Origin: Gymnodinialimonas sp. 202GB13-11
GTDB lineage: Bacteria; Pseudomonadota; Alphaproteobacteria; Rhodobacterales; Rhodobacteraceae
Direction of reading: 5' to 3'
Assembly (NCBI RefSeq): GCF_040932485.1
Contig: NZ_JBFRBH010000001.1
Location: 2,542,001 to 2,606,000 of the forward strand
Length of the DNA: 64,000 nucleotides
Shown here: piece after piece, positions 45,292-54,076 of the stretch
How the letters are laid out: every line of letters starts with the position of its first letter
Numbering within the stretch: the stretch's first letter is position 1
Translations under genes and position numbers: made by a program
The notes under the pieces: model-generated
Told to the model about the DNA's origin: nothing
Database searches by the model: none
The model's input: the letters and a program-made list of their open reading frames with translations, nothing else

Positions 45292-45381
45292 ATGCAAATT
45301 CGCGCAATCAGCTTCATGATCTATACCGGCCTTGCGATGGGCATGTCCGCTGGCGTCGCTCTGCTCTCGATTGCCGTCTGA
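45292..45381 (+). CDS. Putative 29-residue membrane microprotein
   Basis: MQIRAISFMIYTGLAMGMSA then GVALLSIAV: a single hydrophobic helix, preceded by a strong ribosome-binding stretch GGGGGAAACACG. No domain is recognisable at this length. It lies divergent from fhs and upstream of the coiled-coil gene. The RBS and the helix argue for translation, but conservation across genomes would be needed. Confidence 0.4.
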   Translation: MQIRAISFMIYTGLAMGMSAGVALLSIAV

Positions 45382-45447
45382 TCAACAAAGCCGCGGCATC
45401 TTCCGGGATTTGTGTTAGCGTGCCTTTAGCAAAGCGGAGGACAGCGG

Positions 45448-45738
45448 ATGCAAGACCCAAAGGAATTCATGGCAAAGGCCCAGGCCCAGATGGAAAGCTG
45501 GACCGCTGAAATGGGCAAAATGCAGTCCAAAATGATGGAGGCCGGCGCCAAGGGTCAGGCTGAGATGGCTAAGCAAATGGACTCGCTCAATGAGCAGCGC
45601 AAACATGCCGAGGCGCAGATGGAAGAGCTTGGCAAAGCCAACATGGAGGCCGCGAAGGAAATGCAGGCCAGCGTCCAGAAGATGTGGACTGACATGGAAG
45701 CTCAGATGAAAGAGATGCAGAAAAAGATGATGGGTTGA
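45448..45738 (+). CDS. Small Met/Lys/Glu-rich coiled-coil protein
   Basis: 96 residues that form one long amphipathic helix: repeated QAQMESWTAEMGKMQSKMM, MEELGKANMEAAKEMQ and MEAQMKEMQKKMMG. Methionines occupy hydrophobic positions throughout; there is no cysteine. It resembles phasin-like or apolipoprotein-like helical proteins, but I do not recognise a family. RBS GCGGAGGACAG before ATG 45448. Convergent with ftsH, separated by a terminator. Confidence 0.7.
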   Translation: MQDPKEFMAKAQAQMESWTAEMGKMQSKMMEAGAKGQAEMAKQMDSLNEQRKHAEAQMEELGKANMEAAKEMQASVQKMWTDMEAQMKEMQKKMMG

Positions 45739-45762
45739 CGCGACAGCGGCGCCCTTAGCAAA

Positions 45763-45788
45763 AAGCCCCGGCCATTCGACCGGGGCTT
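45763..45788 (-). terminator. Terminator between the coiled-coil gene and ftsH
   Basis: AAGCCCCGG and CCGGGGCTT form a 9-bp stem with an 8-base loop. On the minus strand the stem is followed by a T-run (AAAAA on plus at 45760-45764), so it best serves ftsH; it may work both ways. Confidence 0.8.
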
Positions 45789-45810
45789 CTATATGTCTTG
45801 GTAACCGATA

Positions 45811-47724
45811 CTATGCTGTCGGCTCAGGCTCCATATCGCCCGATGGCTTGGACTTCGGCGGCAGCTTTGGAATTGCCGTCACCGATGGTGTCCCGCCTGA
45901 ACTTGGCGCTTCATCATCGTCGTCGCCCCGGTTGAGCGGCTCACCCGCGATCACCTTCGTAATCTCTTTGCCGGTCAGCGTCTCATATTCTAGCAAGCCT
46001 TGCGCCAGACGCTCAAGATCATCGGCCTTTTCTGTCAGGATGCGCTTGGCAGTGTCGTAGCCTTCGTCCACCAGCTCCTTGACCTTATCGTCGATGATCT
46101 TCTGCGTCGCGGCCGAGTGGTTGGTCCCACCACCATAGCTGCCCAGATAGGACTGCTGTTCATTGGCGTAATCGATGTAGCCAAGCTCTTCAGCATAGCC
46201 GAACTGGGTGACCATCGCGCGGGCGATCTTGGACACTTGCTGAATGTCCGAAGCCGCGCCCGAGGTGATGTTCTCCTTCCCGAAGATCAGCTCCTCCGCC
46301 ACACGTCCACCCATCGCCATGGCGATTTTGGAGGTGTATTTGCGGTACGAAACGCTCAGTTGATCCCGCTCCGGCAAGCTCAACACAAGACCCAGCGCGC
46401 GGCCGCGCGGAATGATCGTCGCTTTGTGGATCGGATCGTGATCAGGAACGTTCAGGCCGACGATGGCATGGCCCGCCTCATGGTAAGCAGTGAGCTTCTT
46501 CTCATCCTCAGTCATGACCATGGAGCGGCGTTCGGCCCCCATCATCACCTTGTCCTTGGCGTTCTCGAAATCTTCCATCGTCACGAAACGCCGGTTCACG
46601 CGTGCGGCCATCAGCGCCGCCTCGTTTACCAGGTTCGCCAGGTCAGCACCCGAAAATCCCGGCGTGCCGCGCGCGATGATCCGCAGATCCACATCGGGGC
46701 CAAGCGGCACTTTCCGGGCATGGACGCCCAGAATGCGCTCGCGGCCTTTGATATCGGGGTTTGGCACCTGAACCTGACGGTCGAACCGGCCTGGACGCAG
46801 CAGCGCGGGGTCCAAAACGTCGGGGCGGTTGGTCGCGGCGATGATGATGATGCCTTCATTGGCCTCAAAACCATCCATCTCGACCAGCAGCTGGTTCAAG
46901 GTCTGCTCACGCTCGTCGTTGCCGCCGCCATAGCCCACGCCACGGGACCGGCCCACGGCGTCGATTTCGTCGATGAACACGATGCAGGGCGCATTCTTTT
47001 TCGCCTGCTCGAACATGTCGCGCACGCGGCTTGCACCCACACCCACGAACATCTCAACGAAGTCAGAGCCGGAGATGGTGAAGAACGGCACGCCAGCCTC
47101 ACCCGCAATCGCGCGGGCCAGAAGCGTTTTACCAGTGCCCGGAGGGCCGACCAAAAGCGCACCTTTGGGGATCTTGCCACCGAGGCGCGAGAACTTCTGC
47201 GGGTTGCGCAGGAATTCGACGATCTCTTCCAGTTCGTCCTTGGCCTCGTCGATGCCTGCCACGTCATCGAACGTCACGCGGCCATGCTTTTCAGTCAGCA
47301 ACTTGGCCTTGGATTTGCCGAAGCCCATCGCACCGCCACGGCCACCGCCCTGCATCCGGTTCATGAAGAAAATCCAGATGCCGATCAGGACCAGCACCGG
47401 CAGCCACAGCGACAACACACTCAGGAAGCCCGAGGTCTGCTGCGGTTGCGCTTCGATGCGGACGTCATTGTCCAGCAGCGTCTGCGTGGTTTCCGCGTCG
47501 TTCGGTGCGATCGTGGAATAAGTGCCGTCGCCGGTGGTGAATTCAACATTCTCCCCATCCAGCGTGGCCGACAAAACGCCACCGTTTTCAACCTGTTGCA
47601 CGAAATCGGAATAGGCCACGGTGCGGCTGTTCACCTGGCTCTGACCACCTGAGAACAGGTTGAAGAGCGCCAGGATCAACAGAAACAGAATGACCCAGAA
47701 TGCGATGTTTCTCGCGTTACCCAA
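45811..47724 (-). CDS. ftsH: ATP-dependent zinc metalloprotease FtsH
   Basis: 637 residues. Two N-terminal membrane helices (about 7-25 and 100-122) flank a periplasmic loop; the AAA domain has GPPGTGKT and [13 protein letters not shown] is at [21 protein letters not shown]; the zinc site is HEAGH in [15 protein letters not shown]. Degrades membrane and short-lived cytosolic proteins. The C-terminus is Pro/Ser/Glu-rich. ATG at 47724. It is followed upstream by tilS at a 75-base gap, a very common pairing. Confidence 0.97.
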   Translation of the reverse strand: MGNARNIAFWVILFLLILALFNLFSGGQSQVNSRTVAYSDFVQQVENGGVLSATLDGENVEFTTGDGTYSTIAPNDAETTQTLLDNDVRIEAQPQQTSGFLSVLSLWLPVLVLIGIWIFFMNRMQGGGRGGAMGFGKSKAKLLTEKHGRVTFDDVAGIDEAKDELEEIVEFLRNPQKFSRLGGKIPKGALLVGPPGTGKTLLARAIAGEAGVPFFTISGSDFVEMFVGVGASRVRDMFEQAKKNAPCIVFIDEIDAVGRSRGVGYGGGNDEREQTLNQLLVEMDGFEANEGIIIIAATNRPDVLDPALLRPGRFDRQVQVPNPDIKGRERILGVHARKVPLGPDVDLRIIARGTPGFSGADLANLVNEAALMAARVNRRFVTMEDFENAKDKVMMGAERRSMVMTEDEKKLTAYHEAGHAIVGLNVPDHDPIHKATIIPRGRALGLVLSLPERDQLSVSYRKYTSKIAMAMGGRVAEELIFGKENITSGAASDIQQVSKIARAMVTQFGYAEELGYIDYANEQQSYLGSYGGGTNHSAATQKIIDDKVKELVDEGYDTAKRILTEKADDLERLAQGLLEYETLTGKEITKVIAGEPLNRGDDDDEAPSSGGTPSVTAIPKLPPKSKPSGDMEPEPTA

Positions 47725-47799
47725 GGGAGATCTCCTCGAAACGAGTAAAGGCGGGCCAATGCCCGCGTTGCGTCTAAGATAAGGTTTGAGGGGGCAAGT

Positions 47800-49077
47800 T
47801 CAACGCGATTCAAGGAATGTGATGAATTGTCCCGCCGGGGGCGCGAAACGGACCTGGAATTCAGGCGACGTATGAATGGGGTGCCAAGCGATAAGCCGGT
47901 CCCCGGCAAAGACAGCAGGAAACGTGATCGCCGCATCGTGTGGCGGCAGATCGCCCGGCTTGTCGACGGCCTGTTTCCAGCCGTCCGGCCCCAGCGCGCG
48001 GAGCGTCAGGCCCTCAGGCTTGGTCGAACACACGTGCCACCGCGTGTCCCACGCCACTTCAGTCGTACCAATGGGCGTCTGCGCTCCATCCACCGCGGCA
48101 TATTCCCGGCTGACGCGGATCTTCGACGGTGTCACCATCACTCGCGCGCCGTGAAGCGTGCCGCCTCCACCCGACAGCGCCCGATCCAGCAGGGCCTCCA
48201 AAGCCGAGGCGCGGGGGCGGTAAGTGGCAGAGCTGACCCATTGCAAAGCGGCTGCGAGAATTCGCAGCTGCGTGTCGGCCTCAACCTCCGCGAACCGATC
48301 CCGATCAATCAGCAGATCACCGGTTGGCATGTAATCGCACTTTTCTTGTGTAACACAGTCCCGCGCCACATCCGCCGCCCGTCGCGATAACGCGACCGAG
48401 GCGCGCTGCATCCGCTCAGCCGTCGCGGTGAACGTTGCGGCCTCAATTCCAAGGCCAGCAAGGGCCTGTCGCGCCTTGACCCGATCAAAACGCGGGTCGT
48501 CGTTGGAGGGGTCATCGACATAAGGCACTTTCAGCGTGTTGATGTGGTGGCGCAGATCGGCGCGGGCCTCTCGCGTGAGAGGGCGAACCACTTTGAACGG
48601 CGCCTTCTGTCCTCGAACCGAGCGCATGTCAGACATCGCTGAAAGCCCCTCCACCCCCGACCCGCGGGCCAGCCGCATCAGGAAGGTCTCGGCAACATCG
48701 TCCTGCGTATGGGCCATCAACACATGGGCAATCTTGCCGCGCCACTGGTCGATCAGTTCAAGCCGCGCCCGCCGCGCCGCGTCTTGCAGATTGCCCTCAC
48801 CATGCCACTGCCAACGCAGCGTCTCGTGCGGATGGCCAAGCAAGGCGCATTCCTTGGCCACCATCGCGGCCTCATCGGCGCTATCGGCGCGCAGACCGTG
48901 ATCCACGGTCACTACCCACAGCTTCACGCCAAAGACATGTGCCCAGTCATGGGCCAGCGCCAGCATCGCCATGCTGTCGCCCCCGCCGGAAACGGCCAAT
49001 GCAATGTCGGTGGGGAAGTCAGGCCCGAGCAGATGGCCCATACGGGCCGCAAACCGCTCGGGCAGAGTTTCGCTCAC
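47800..49077 (-). CDS. tilS: tRNA(Ile)-lysidine synthase
   Basis: 425 residues. The PP-loop motif is SGGGDS at residues 30-35 in ALAVSGGGDSMAMLAL; VVTVDHGLRADSADEA and AHTQDDVAETFLMRLARGSGVEGL are also typical. The enzyme modifies the wobble base of the rare isoleucine tRNA (CAU anticodon) so that it reads AUA. The start overlaps the cpoB stop by ATGA, so tilS belongs to the tol-pal operon. Confidence 0.93.
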   Translation of the reverse strand: MSETLPERFAARMGHLLGPDFPTDIALAVSGGGDSMAMLALAHDWAHVFGVKLWVVTVDHGLRADSADEAAMVAKECALLGHPHETLRWQWHGEGNLQDAARRARLELIDQWRGKIAHVLMAHTQDDVAETFLMRLARGSGVEGLSAMSDMRSVRGQKAPFKVVRPLTREARADLRHHINTLKVPYVDDPSNDDPRFDRVKARQALAGLGIEAATFTATAERMQRASVALSRRAADVARDCVTQEKCDYMPTGDLLIDRDRFAEVEADTQLRILAAALQWVSSATYRPRASALEALLDRALSGGGGTLHGARVMVTPSKIRVSREYAAVDGAQTPIGTTEVAWDTRWHVCSTKPEGLTLRALGPDGWKQAVDKPGDLPPHDAAITFPAVFAGDRLIAWHPIHTSPEFQVRFAPPAGQFITFLESR

Positions 49078-49925
49078 TGGCAGCCCAGACGCCCGCGTTC
49101 AGCCTGCGCTTCAGCCACGGAGGCGGAGCCGGGGTAGCGCACGGCGACCTCGGCCAAAGTCAGGCAGGCTTCTTCGGTTTGGCCGATCTGCGCCAAGGCC
49201 ACGCCAAGCGATGTCAATGCAACGGGCGCGCGCTGTCCGTCGGGATTGGCTGAGAAACTATCTAGAAAGGCCCGCGCCGCCGGGCTCCACCGGCCCTGGT
49301 TCGCCTCTGCCTCACCGCGGAGGTAATGCGCATCCGCCGACAGCGGACTACCCGGATAGTTGTTGGTGAAGGCCTCGAACATGATCGCCGCGTCCGCGTA
49401 TTCGCCACCGTCGAAGGCCGTACGCGCACGGTTGAAGTCTTCCTCTTCCGCAACGGCAAGGTTCGCGCCGCCGGTATCGGGCAAGGTCGACGCCGCAATC
49501 TCACCTCCTGTGGGCGCGGGTGCGGTCGCAGCCCCGCCTGAGGCCGGTGTCACACCACCGAGCGAGGGCGTGTCGCCAAGCGTGGCGATGTCGCAATCAT
49601 CTTCCAATTCGCACAGGCGGAACTCCAGATCACCGATCCGGTTCGTCCCATCCCGCACCACGCCGTCCAGATCAATCTGGATGCGTTCAGTCAAAGCGGT
49701 TAGCCGCTGAACTTCGGCCTCGATGGCATTTACACGGTCAATCGTGCCGCCTGTGGCCCCTGTTCCACTGGCACCACCTGTGGTGTTCAGCTCACCGCGA
49801 AGGCGTTGAATTTCAACGAACAAAACCGAAAGCTCCTGCCGGATATCGGCGAGGGTCTGCGCACGGTCCTGCGCAAGCGCGGGACCGGCCACCAGAAAGG
49901 CACAAAGGGCAACGACCAGACGCAT
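49074..49925 (-). CDS. cpoB: Cell division coordinator CpoB (YbgF)
   Basis: 283 residues: signal peptide (MRLVVALCAFLVAGPALA), a trimerising coiled coil (about residues 20-95, IRQELSVLFVEIQRLRGEL), a Gly/Ala/Pro linker and C-terminal TPR repeats (FNRARTAFDGGEYADAAIMFEAFTNNYPGSPLSADAHYLRGE). It coordinates PBP1B and the Tol machinery at the septum. Lies between pal and tilS. ATG 49925 is preferred to the TTG four codons further out because it begins the signal peptide. Confidence 0.9.
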   Translation of the reverse strand: MRLVVALCAFLVAGPALAQDRAQTLADIRQELSVLFVEIQRLRGELNTTGGASGTGATGGTIDRVNAIEAEVQRLTALTERIQIDLDGVVRDGTNRIGDLEFRLCELEDDCDIATLGDTPSLGGVTPASGGAATAPAPTGGEIAASTLPDTGGANLAVAEEEDFNRARTAFDGGEYADAAIMFEAFTNNYPGSPLSADAHYLRGEAEANQGRWSPAARAFLDSFSANPDGQRAPVALTSLGVALAQIGQTEEACLTLAEVAVRYPGSASVAEAQAERGRLGCQ

Positions 49926-49926
49926 C

Positions 49927-50466
49927 TTACGCTCCAAGACCTGCCGAGATCACCGTGACCGCGCGGCGGTTCTGGCTGTAGCACGCCTCGGTCGAGCAAA
50001 TCTCAATCGGGCGCTCTTTACCATAGGAGATCGTGCGCAACCGGTTGCCAGGCACCCCTTGGGAGATCAGGTATTCCTGCACCGCCGCCGCGCGCCGTGC
50101 GCCAAGGGCAAGGTTGTATTCGCGTGTGCCCTGCTCATCCGCATGGCCTTCGATCAACGCGGTGAATTCGGGGTTCGACAGCATCCACTGCGCCTGACCG
50201 GCCAGAATGGTCTGCGCCTCAGCCGACAGGGTGGATTGGTCCACGGCAAACAGCACGCGGTCGCCAACGACCTGATTGAAGTAGGCCGGGCTTGACGGAT
50301 CGTTCACGCCGCCAGCACCTGCACCCGCGCCAAGCGCGCCGTTGGCACCGGTACCGCCGCCAGCTTCGTCATCGCCGCGGAACCCGCCTTGCGAACAGGC
50401 GGCGAGCGCCAGAGTGCTTACCAGAAGGACCGCCGGGGCCTTGCGAAAGATGTTTGTCAGTTTCAT
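49927..50466 (-). CDS. pal: Peptidoglycan-associated lipoprotein Pal
   Basis: 179 residues with a lipoprotein signal (LVSTLALAAC, Cys24), a Gly/Ala linker and the OmpA-type domain FNQVVGDRVLFAVDQSTLSAEAQTILAGQAQWM, with EGHADEQGTREYNLALGARRAAAV the peptidoglycan binding site. Links the outer membrane to the wall and to TolB. ATG 50466. Confidence 0.95.
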   Translation of the reverse strand: MKLTNIFRKAPAVLLVSTLALAACSQGGFRGDDEAGGGTGANGALGAGAGAGGVNDPSSPAYFNQVVGDRVLFAVDQSTLSAEAQTILAGQAQWMLSNPEFTALIEGHADEQGTREYNLALGARRAAAVQEYLISQGVPGNRLRTISYGKERPIEICSTEACYSQNRRAVTVISAGLGA

Positions 50467-50532
50467 TGCTCTGATCCTCGGATCTTGTTTTTTGAACTCA
50501 TACCATGCGCGGCCCGCCCGCGCCAATCACGA

Positions 50533-51861
50533 CTAGCTTTGAAGCGGCCCCCAGGCTGGGTCCGATGCCATGCCGGGCGTCGCCACCCGTTGCAGGTTCC
50601 GACCCGAGATATCGACCGAATAGACCGCGGGTGCCCCATCATCACCCGGTGTCTCGCGGGTGAACATGATCACGCGGCCATTCGGCGCCCATGTCGGCCC
50701 TTCATCGAGGAAGGACGACGTCAGCAAACGTTCTTCGCTGCCATCAGTGCGCATCACACCAATGTGGAAGCGCCCGTCCGCCTGATAGGTGAAGGCGATG
50801 TAGTCACCACGCGGCGACCAGACGGGCGTGCCGTAGCGGCCAGCCCCGGTCGAAATCCGGCGCCCTTCGCCGCCGCCAGCGGGCATGATGTAGATCTGCT
50901 GCTGCCCGGTCCGGTCCGACTCAAACACGATTTGGCTGCCATCAGGGCTGAAGGATGGACCCGTTTCGATAGAGGGCGATTGGGTGAGTTGCGTGCGCGA
51001 CCCGCCCCCAAGGGCAAGGCCATAGATGTCGGTATTGCCGCCCTGCTCCAGACTAAAGACCACGTTCTGACCACTTGGCGCAAAACGCGGGCTAAAGGTC
51101 ATGTTGCCACCCGGGATTGCCTCCAGTGGCCTGCGCTGCACCGACGCGACGTCCATCAGATAGACCTGCGGGAAACCGCTCTCATAGCTCGTGTAGAGGA
51201 TCTGATCGCCAGAGGGCGAGAAACGCGGCGCCAGAACCAGCGCGCGACTGTCGGTCAGATACTGCACGTTCGCGCCGTCATAATCCATGATCGCGAGCCG
51301 CTTGAGGCGCGCATTCTTTGGCCCTTCTTCGTGGATGAACGCCACGCGCGTGTCGAAATAGCCGCTTTCGCCGGTGATGCGGGAATAGACCTGATCGGCC
51401 ACGTTATGCGCCATGCGCCGCCAGCTGTTGGCGGGGCCAACGAATTGCAGACCTTCACCCAAAGGCGCTTGGCTGAACACGTCGAACAGGCGGAAGCGGA
51501 CCACGATATTGCCGTCACCGCGCGCCTCAACCTCGCCGGTGATAAGCGCCTGCGCGTTGATCGCCTGCCAATCGGGGTAGCTGACCGGTGCGTTGAAGCT
51601 CGTGACCTGAGAGATGTAGGCATCCTGCGGGATCTGCCGGAACAGCCCCGTGCCGCGCAAATCGGCCGCAATCACGCGGCTGATGTCGGCCGCCGCATCC
51701 CCTGACCCAATGAACGTGGGCAGCGCGAAGGGAAGCGGTTCAATCACCCCTTCCGTAATTTCCAAACGCAATGGGCCGTCTTGCGCCAGTCCGATTTGCG
51801 GCAGGGCCGTAGAGGCCAGAAGAAGGCTGGAAGAACCGATGAAATTCCGGCGTGTCAGCAT
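50533..51861 (-). CDS. tolB: Tol-Pal system beta-propeller protein TolB
   Basis: 442 residues. N-terminal TolB domain followed by a C-terminal propeller built from repeats such as [27 protein letters not shown] and [26 protein letters not shown]. The N-terminus [27 protein letters not shown] carries a twin-arginine-like TRRNF motif, as seen in some Rhodobacterales TolB, so export could be Tat- rather than Sec-dependent. ATG 51861 was chosen for that signal; the frame upstream belongs to the neighbouring gene. Confidence 0.94.
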   Translation of the reverse strand: MLTRRNFIGSSSLLLASTALPQIGLAQDGPLRLEITEGVIEPLPFALPTFIGSGDAAADISRVIAADLRGTGLFRQIPQDAYISQVTSFNAPVSYPDWQAINAQALITGEVEARGDGNIVVRFRLFDVFSQAPLGEGLQFVGPANSWRRMAHNVADQVYSRITGESGYFDTRVAFIHEEGPKNARLKRLAIMDYDGANVQYLTDSRALVLAPRFSPSGDQILYTSYESGFPQVYLMDVASVQRRPLEAIPGGNMTFSPRFAPSGQNVVFSLEQGGNTDIYGLALGGGSRTQLTQSPSIETGPSFSPDGSQIVFESDRTGQQQIYIMPAGGGEGRRISTGAGRYGTPVWSPRGDYIAFTYQADGRFHIGVMRTDGSEERLLTSSFLDEGPTWAPNGRVIMFTRETPGDDGAPAVYSVDISGRNLQRVATPGMASDPAWGPLQS

Positions 51862-51928
51862 AACACCACCTCTTTTGTGAATGGGCGCGGCATGGGCCGC
51901 GAGGTATTTGGGAAGCAATGACACATGT

Positions 51929-52423
51929 TCAATTGCCTCCTGTCTGTGAGGGATCAAAATTGATTTCGACCCGCTCCCAATAGGGGAAAGCGGCGGCGGG
52001 CAGGTCATAACCCGCCTCGCCACACCGGATGACCGCACGACGCGCGGCAAGGAAGGCCAGATCAGCGGCATCCTGATCGTCCACCGAGGCCGAAACCAAT
52101 TCAAACGTATTGGGGATCGGTTCCGCCTCAGGCGTCATGGAAAAGCGCACGACGACCGCAACATTGCCGGCCTCCGCGTTGTTGCCGGTGTTCCAGCACG
52201 CGCGCACCTGCGTGATGAAGCTGGCGGTTTCCTCTTGCGTCAGGGGCCGCGTCGCTTCGGCCACCGCTGGAACCGCTTGCGTCTCCGCGTCTTCGGCCGC
52301 GCGAGCTTCGGCAGCAGCGGCACGCTCCGCCTCGCTCGGGCGGGGAACGGGCACGACGCTTTGTGCAAAAGCAGGCACAGCAGCAAGCAAAAGGACAGCG
52401 CCTAGGCGCAGGGGGGGGATCAT
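51929..52423 (-). CDS. Short exported protein with a TolA-like C-terminal domain
   Basis: 164 residues, signal peptide [20 protein letters not shown], an Ala/Glu-rich linker ([19 protein letters not shown]), then a C-terminal domain that aligns with the TolA gene two positions upstream: [22 protein letters not shown] and [19 protein letters not shown] against SCWNVGS, VVVAFDMTRDARP and YEAARRAIIRCGSNGYGLP. The Cys pair is kept. It lacks a transmembrane anchor, so it would be free in the periplasm. First of three related genes in tandem between tolB and tolR. Confidence 0.72.
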   Translation of the reverse strand: MIPPLRLGAVLLLAAVPAFAQSVVPVPRPSEAERAAAAEARAAEDAETQAVPAVAEATRPLTQEETASFITQVRACWNTGNNAEAGNVAVVVRFSMTPEAEPIPNTFELVSASVDDQDAADLAFLAARRAVIRCGEAGYDLPAAAFPYWERVEINFDPSQTGGN

Positions 52424-53994
52424 CTCAAGCGGACTCCGTTTCGGTCAAATACTAAGGTCGCGGGGCGTGTTGCGGGCTCAGACCCGGACGCCTCCGCACA
52501 GCCGATCAACGCGCCACGCGCGGCATCAAAGGCTTCGGCTGCGGAGGATGACATGACATGGCCGAAGCCGGTCAATTGGATGCTTTGGGCGGCCGGCATG
52601 TTCATCTCATCCAGCGCCACGCTGACCGAAAGGCGCGCCCAACCGGCCTCAGCCCCCAAATCCGCGTACTGCCAGCAAATCGCTGCATCCGCGATCATCC
52701 GCGCTACGGCATTGGCATCGGGCGCGGGCAGTTCAGGCGCGGCATCTGGGTCAATCGGTGGTTCATCAGCAAGCGGCATGTCCGGCAAGCTTAACGGTGG
52801 CAGCGGTTGCGGGGCCGGGCGCGGCTCGGTCAAAAGAACGGCAGCCATTGCCTCCGGCGCTGGGGCCGTTGGCGGCACGCTGCGGGCCTGCGCGTCGGGG
52901 GCATTGGGCAAAAGCTCAGGCGGCAGCGCGGAATACGGGAACATATCAGGCGCCGGTTGCGCGGCGAACGACAGACCTTCGGCACGGTCAGGCGCCGGGC
53001 TCGGGCCAGGCATCAGGACCGCTGCCAAAGTGGCGGGCGCTGTGGCTTCGGGGGCCGCGACCTCTTCCTGCGCCGAAGGTCCTTCGGGCAATGGGCGCGA
53101 CAGCACCGGAGCGGGATCTTCGCGCGGTACGAGGAAGGCTGCTGGCTGCACGGTCGGGCGCGCGCCGGTTGAGGTGCCGGGAAGCAAGACAGCCGACAAG
53201 GAAGCGGGCTGATTGCGCGGCGACATGGCCGCGACCGCGTGGAGCGCCGTGGGTGTGGGCGCAAGCCGGGGCTGCGCTTCGGCTGCGGCGAAGGCCGATG
53301 CAACAACGATATCTTCAGGCGCAAGTGTCGCCAAATCCGGCACCGTATCCGCGCTGACAAACGGGGCGGCTGCCATGATGTCGTGGGCATCATCGGCCAA
53401 CATCGCTGCGAGTTCTGCGGCAAGCGCTGCTGCATCGTCGATTTCAACGCCGGCAACCTGCGGTGCGGGGTCTTCGACAGGCGCAACCTCGGGTGTTGGA
53501 TCAACCGCAATCACCGCCGCTTCTTCCACGACGGGCGGAACGCTTTCCTCGGCTGGCGGCTCCATCACCTCCTCAACCTCACGCGGACGTTGCTGGGGTC
53601 GCGGGCCGGAATAGGCAGCGTCGACGATAATGGCGACGTCCTGATCTTCCTCTGGCTCTGGGTCAATAACGTCAGCCACGACGGCCAACGTATCCGGGCG
53701 CGGCGTTGGCCGGGTCGATGGGGCTGCGGCGGTCTCCGCAGGCGCCGCAATGGCGGGATGCTCAAGGATAACGCCGCTTGCGCTGCCGGTCGCATCCAGC
53801 ACGACACCGCCAGAAGGCGCGGCCGCGATCAGCGGCGCGGAGTCCGGCGCGGTCAGAATCTCAGGCTGCGATGCGGGGGCCTCTGGCTGGACCGAAATCC
53901 ACATGCCGGGGCGGTCATTCAAAGCCGTCTGCGCCGCAAGGGGTGAGACCGACGCCATGAGAGAGAAAACAATCGCGGAACGGAACACAGTCAT
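52420..53994 (-). CDS. Long exported protein with Pro/Ala-rich middle and a degenerate TolA-like C-terminus
   Basis: 524 residues. A signal peptide (MTVFRSAIVFSLMASVSPLAA) is followed by about 350 residues very rich in Pro, Ala, Glu and Val (low complexity, likely extended), and a C-terminal domain: AAICWQYADLGAEAGWARLSVSVAL and [36 protein letters not shown]. This shares CW and GC positions and the RLR end with the TolA gene at 54077 but is diverged. It overlaps the preceding small gene by four bases. Could be an alternative TolA-like linker, or a periplasmic spacer of unknown role. Confidence 0.7.
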   Translation of the reverse strand: MTVFRSAIVFSLMASVSPLAAQTALNDRPGMWISVQPEAPASQPEILTAPDSAPLIAAAPSGGVVLDATGSASGVILEHPAIAAPAETAAAPSTRPTPRPDTLAVVADVIDPEPEEDQDVAIIVDAAYSGPRPQQRPREVEEVMEPPAEESVPPVVEEAAVIAVDPTPEVAPVEDPAPQVAGVEIDDAAALAAELAAMLADDAHDIMAAAPFVSADTVPDLATLAPEDIVVASAFAAAEAQPRLAPTPTALHAVAAMSPRNQPASLSAVLLPGTSTGARPTVQPAAFLVPREDPAPVLSRPLPEGPSAQEEVAAPEATAPATLAAVLMPGPSPAPDRAEGLSFAAQPAPDMFPYSALPPELLPNAPDAQARSVPPTAPAPEAMAAVLLTEPRPAPQPLPPLSLPDMPLADEPPIDPDAAPELPAPDANAVARMIADAAICWQYADLGAEAGWARLSVSVALDEMNMPAAQSIQLTGFGHVMSSSAAEAFDAARGALIGCAEASGSEPATRPATLVFDRNGVRLR

Positions 53995-54076
53995 AAGCCC
54001 GCCTCCTTCTTTACCGAATACGGGAAAGGCACCGCATGGGTGCTTTGGGGCAGCTTGAGAGGAATGGAGAAACAGG

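Noticed and set aside
46000-47652. 550-residue open frame on the plus strand opposite ftsH
   Set aside because: It mirrors the codon bias of ftsH on the other strand, has no recognisable domain, and ftsH is unambiguous.
52553-53212. 219-residue Gly/Ser/Ala-rich plus-strand frame opposite the 524-residue exported protein
   Set aside because: Shadow of the Pro/Ala-rich linker on the minus strand; no start signal.
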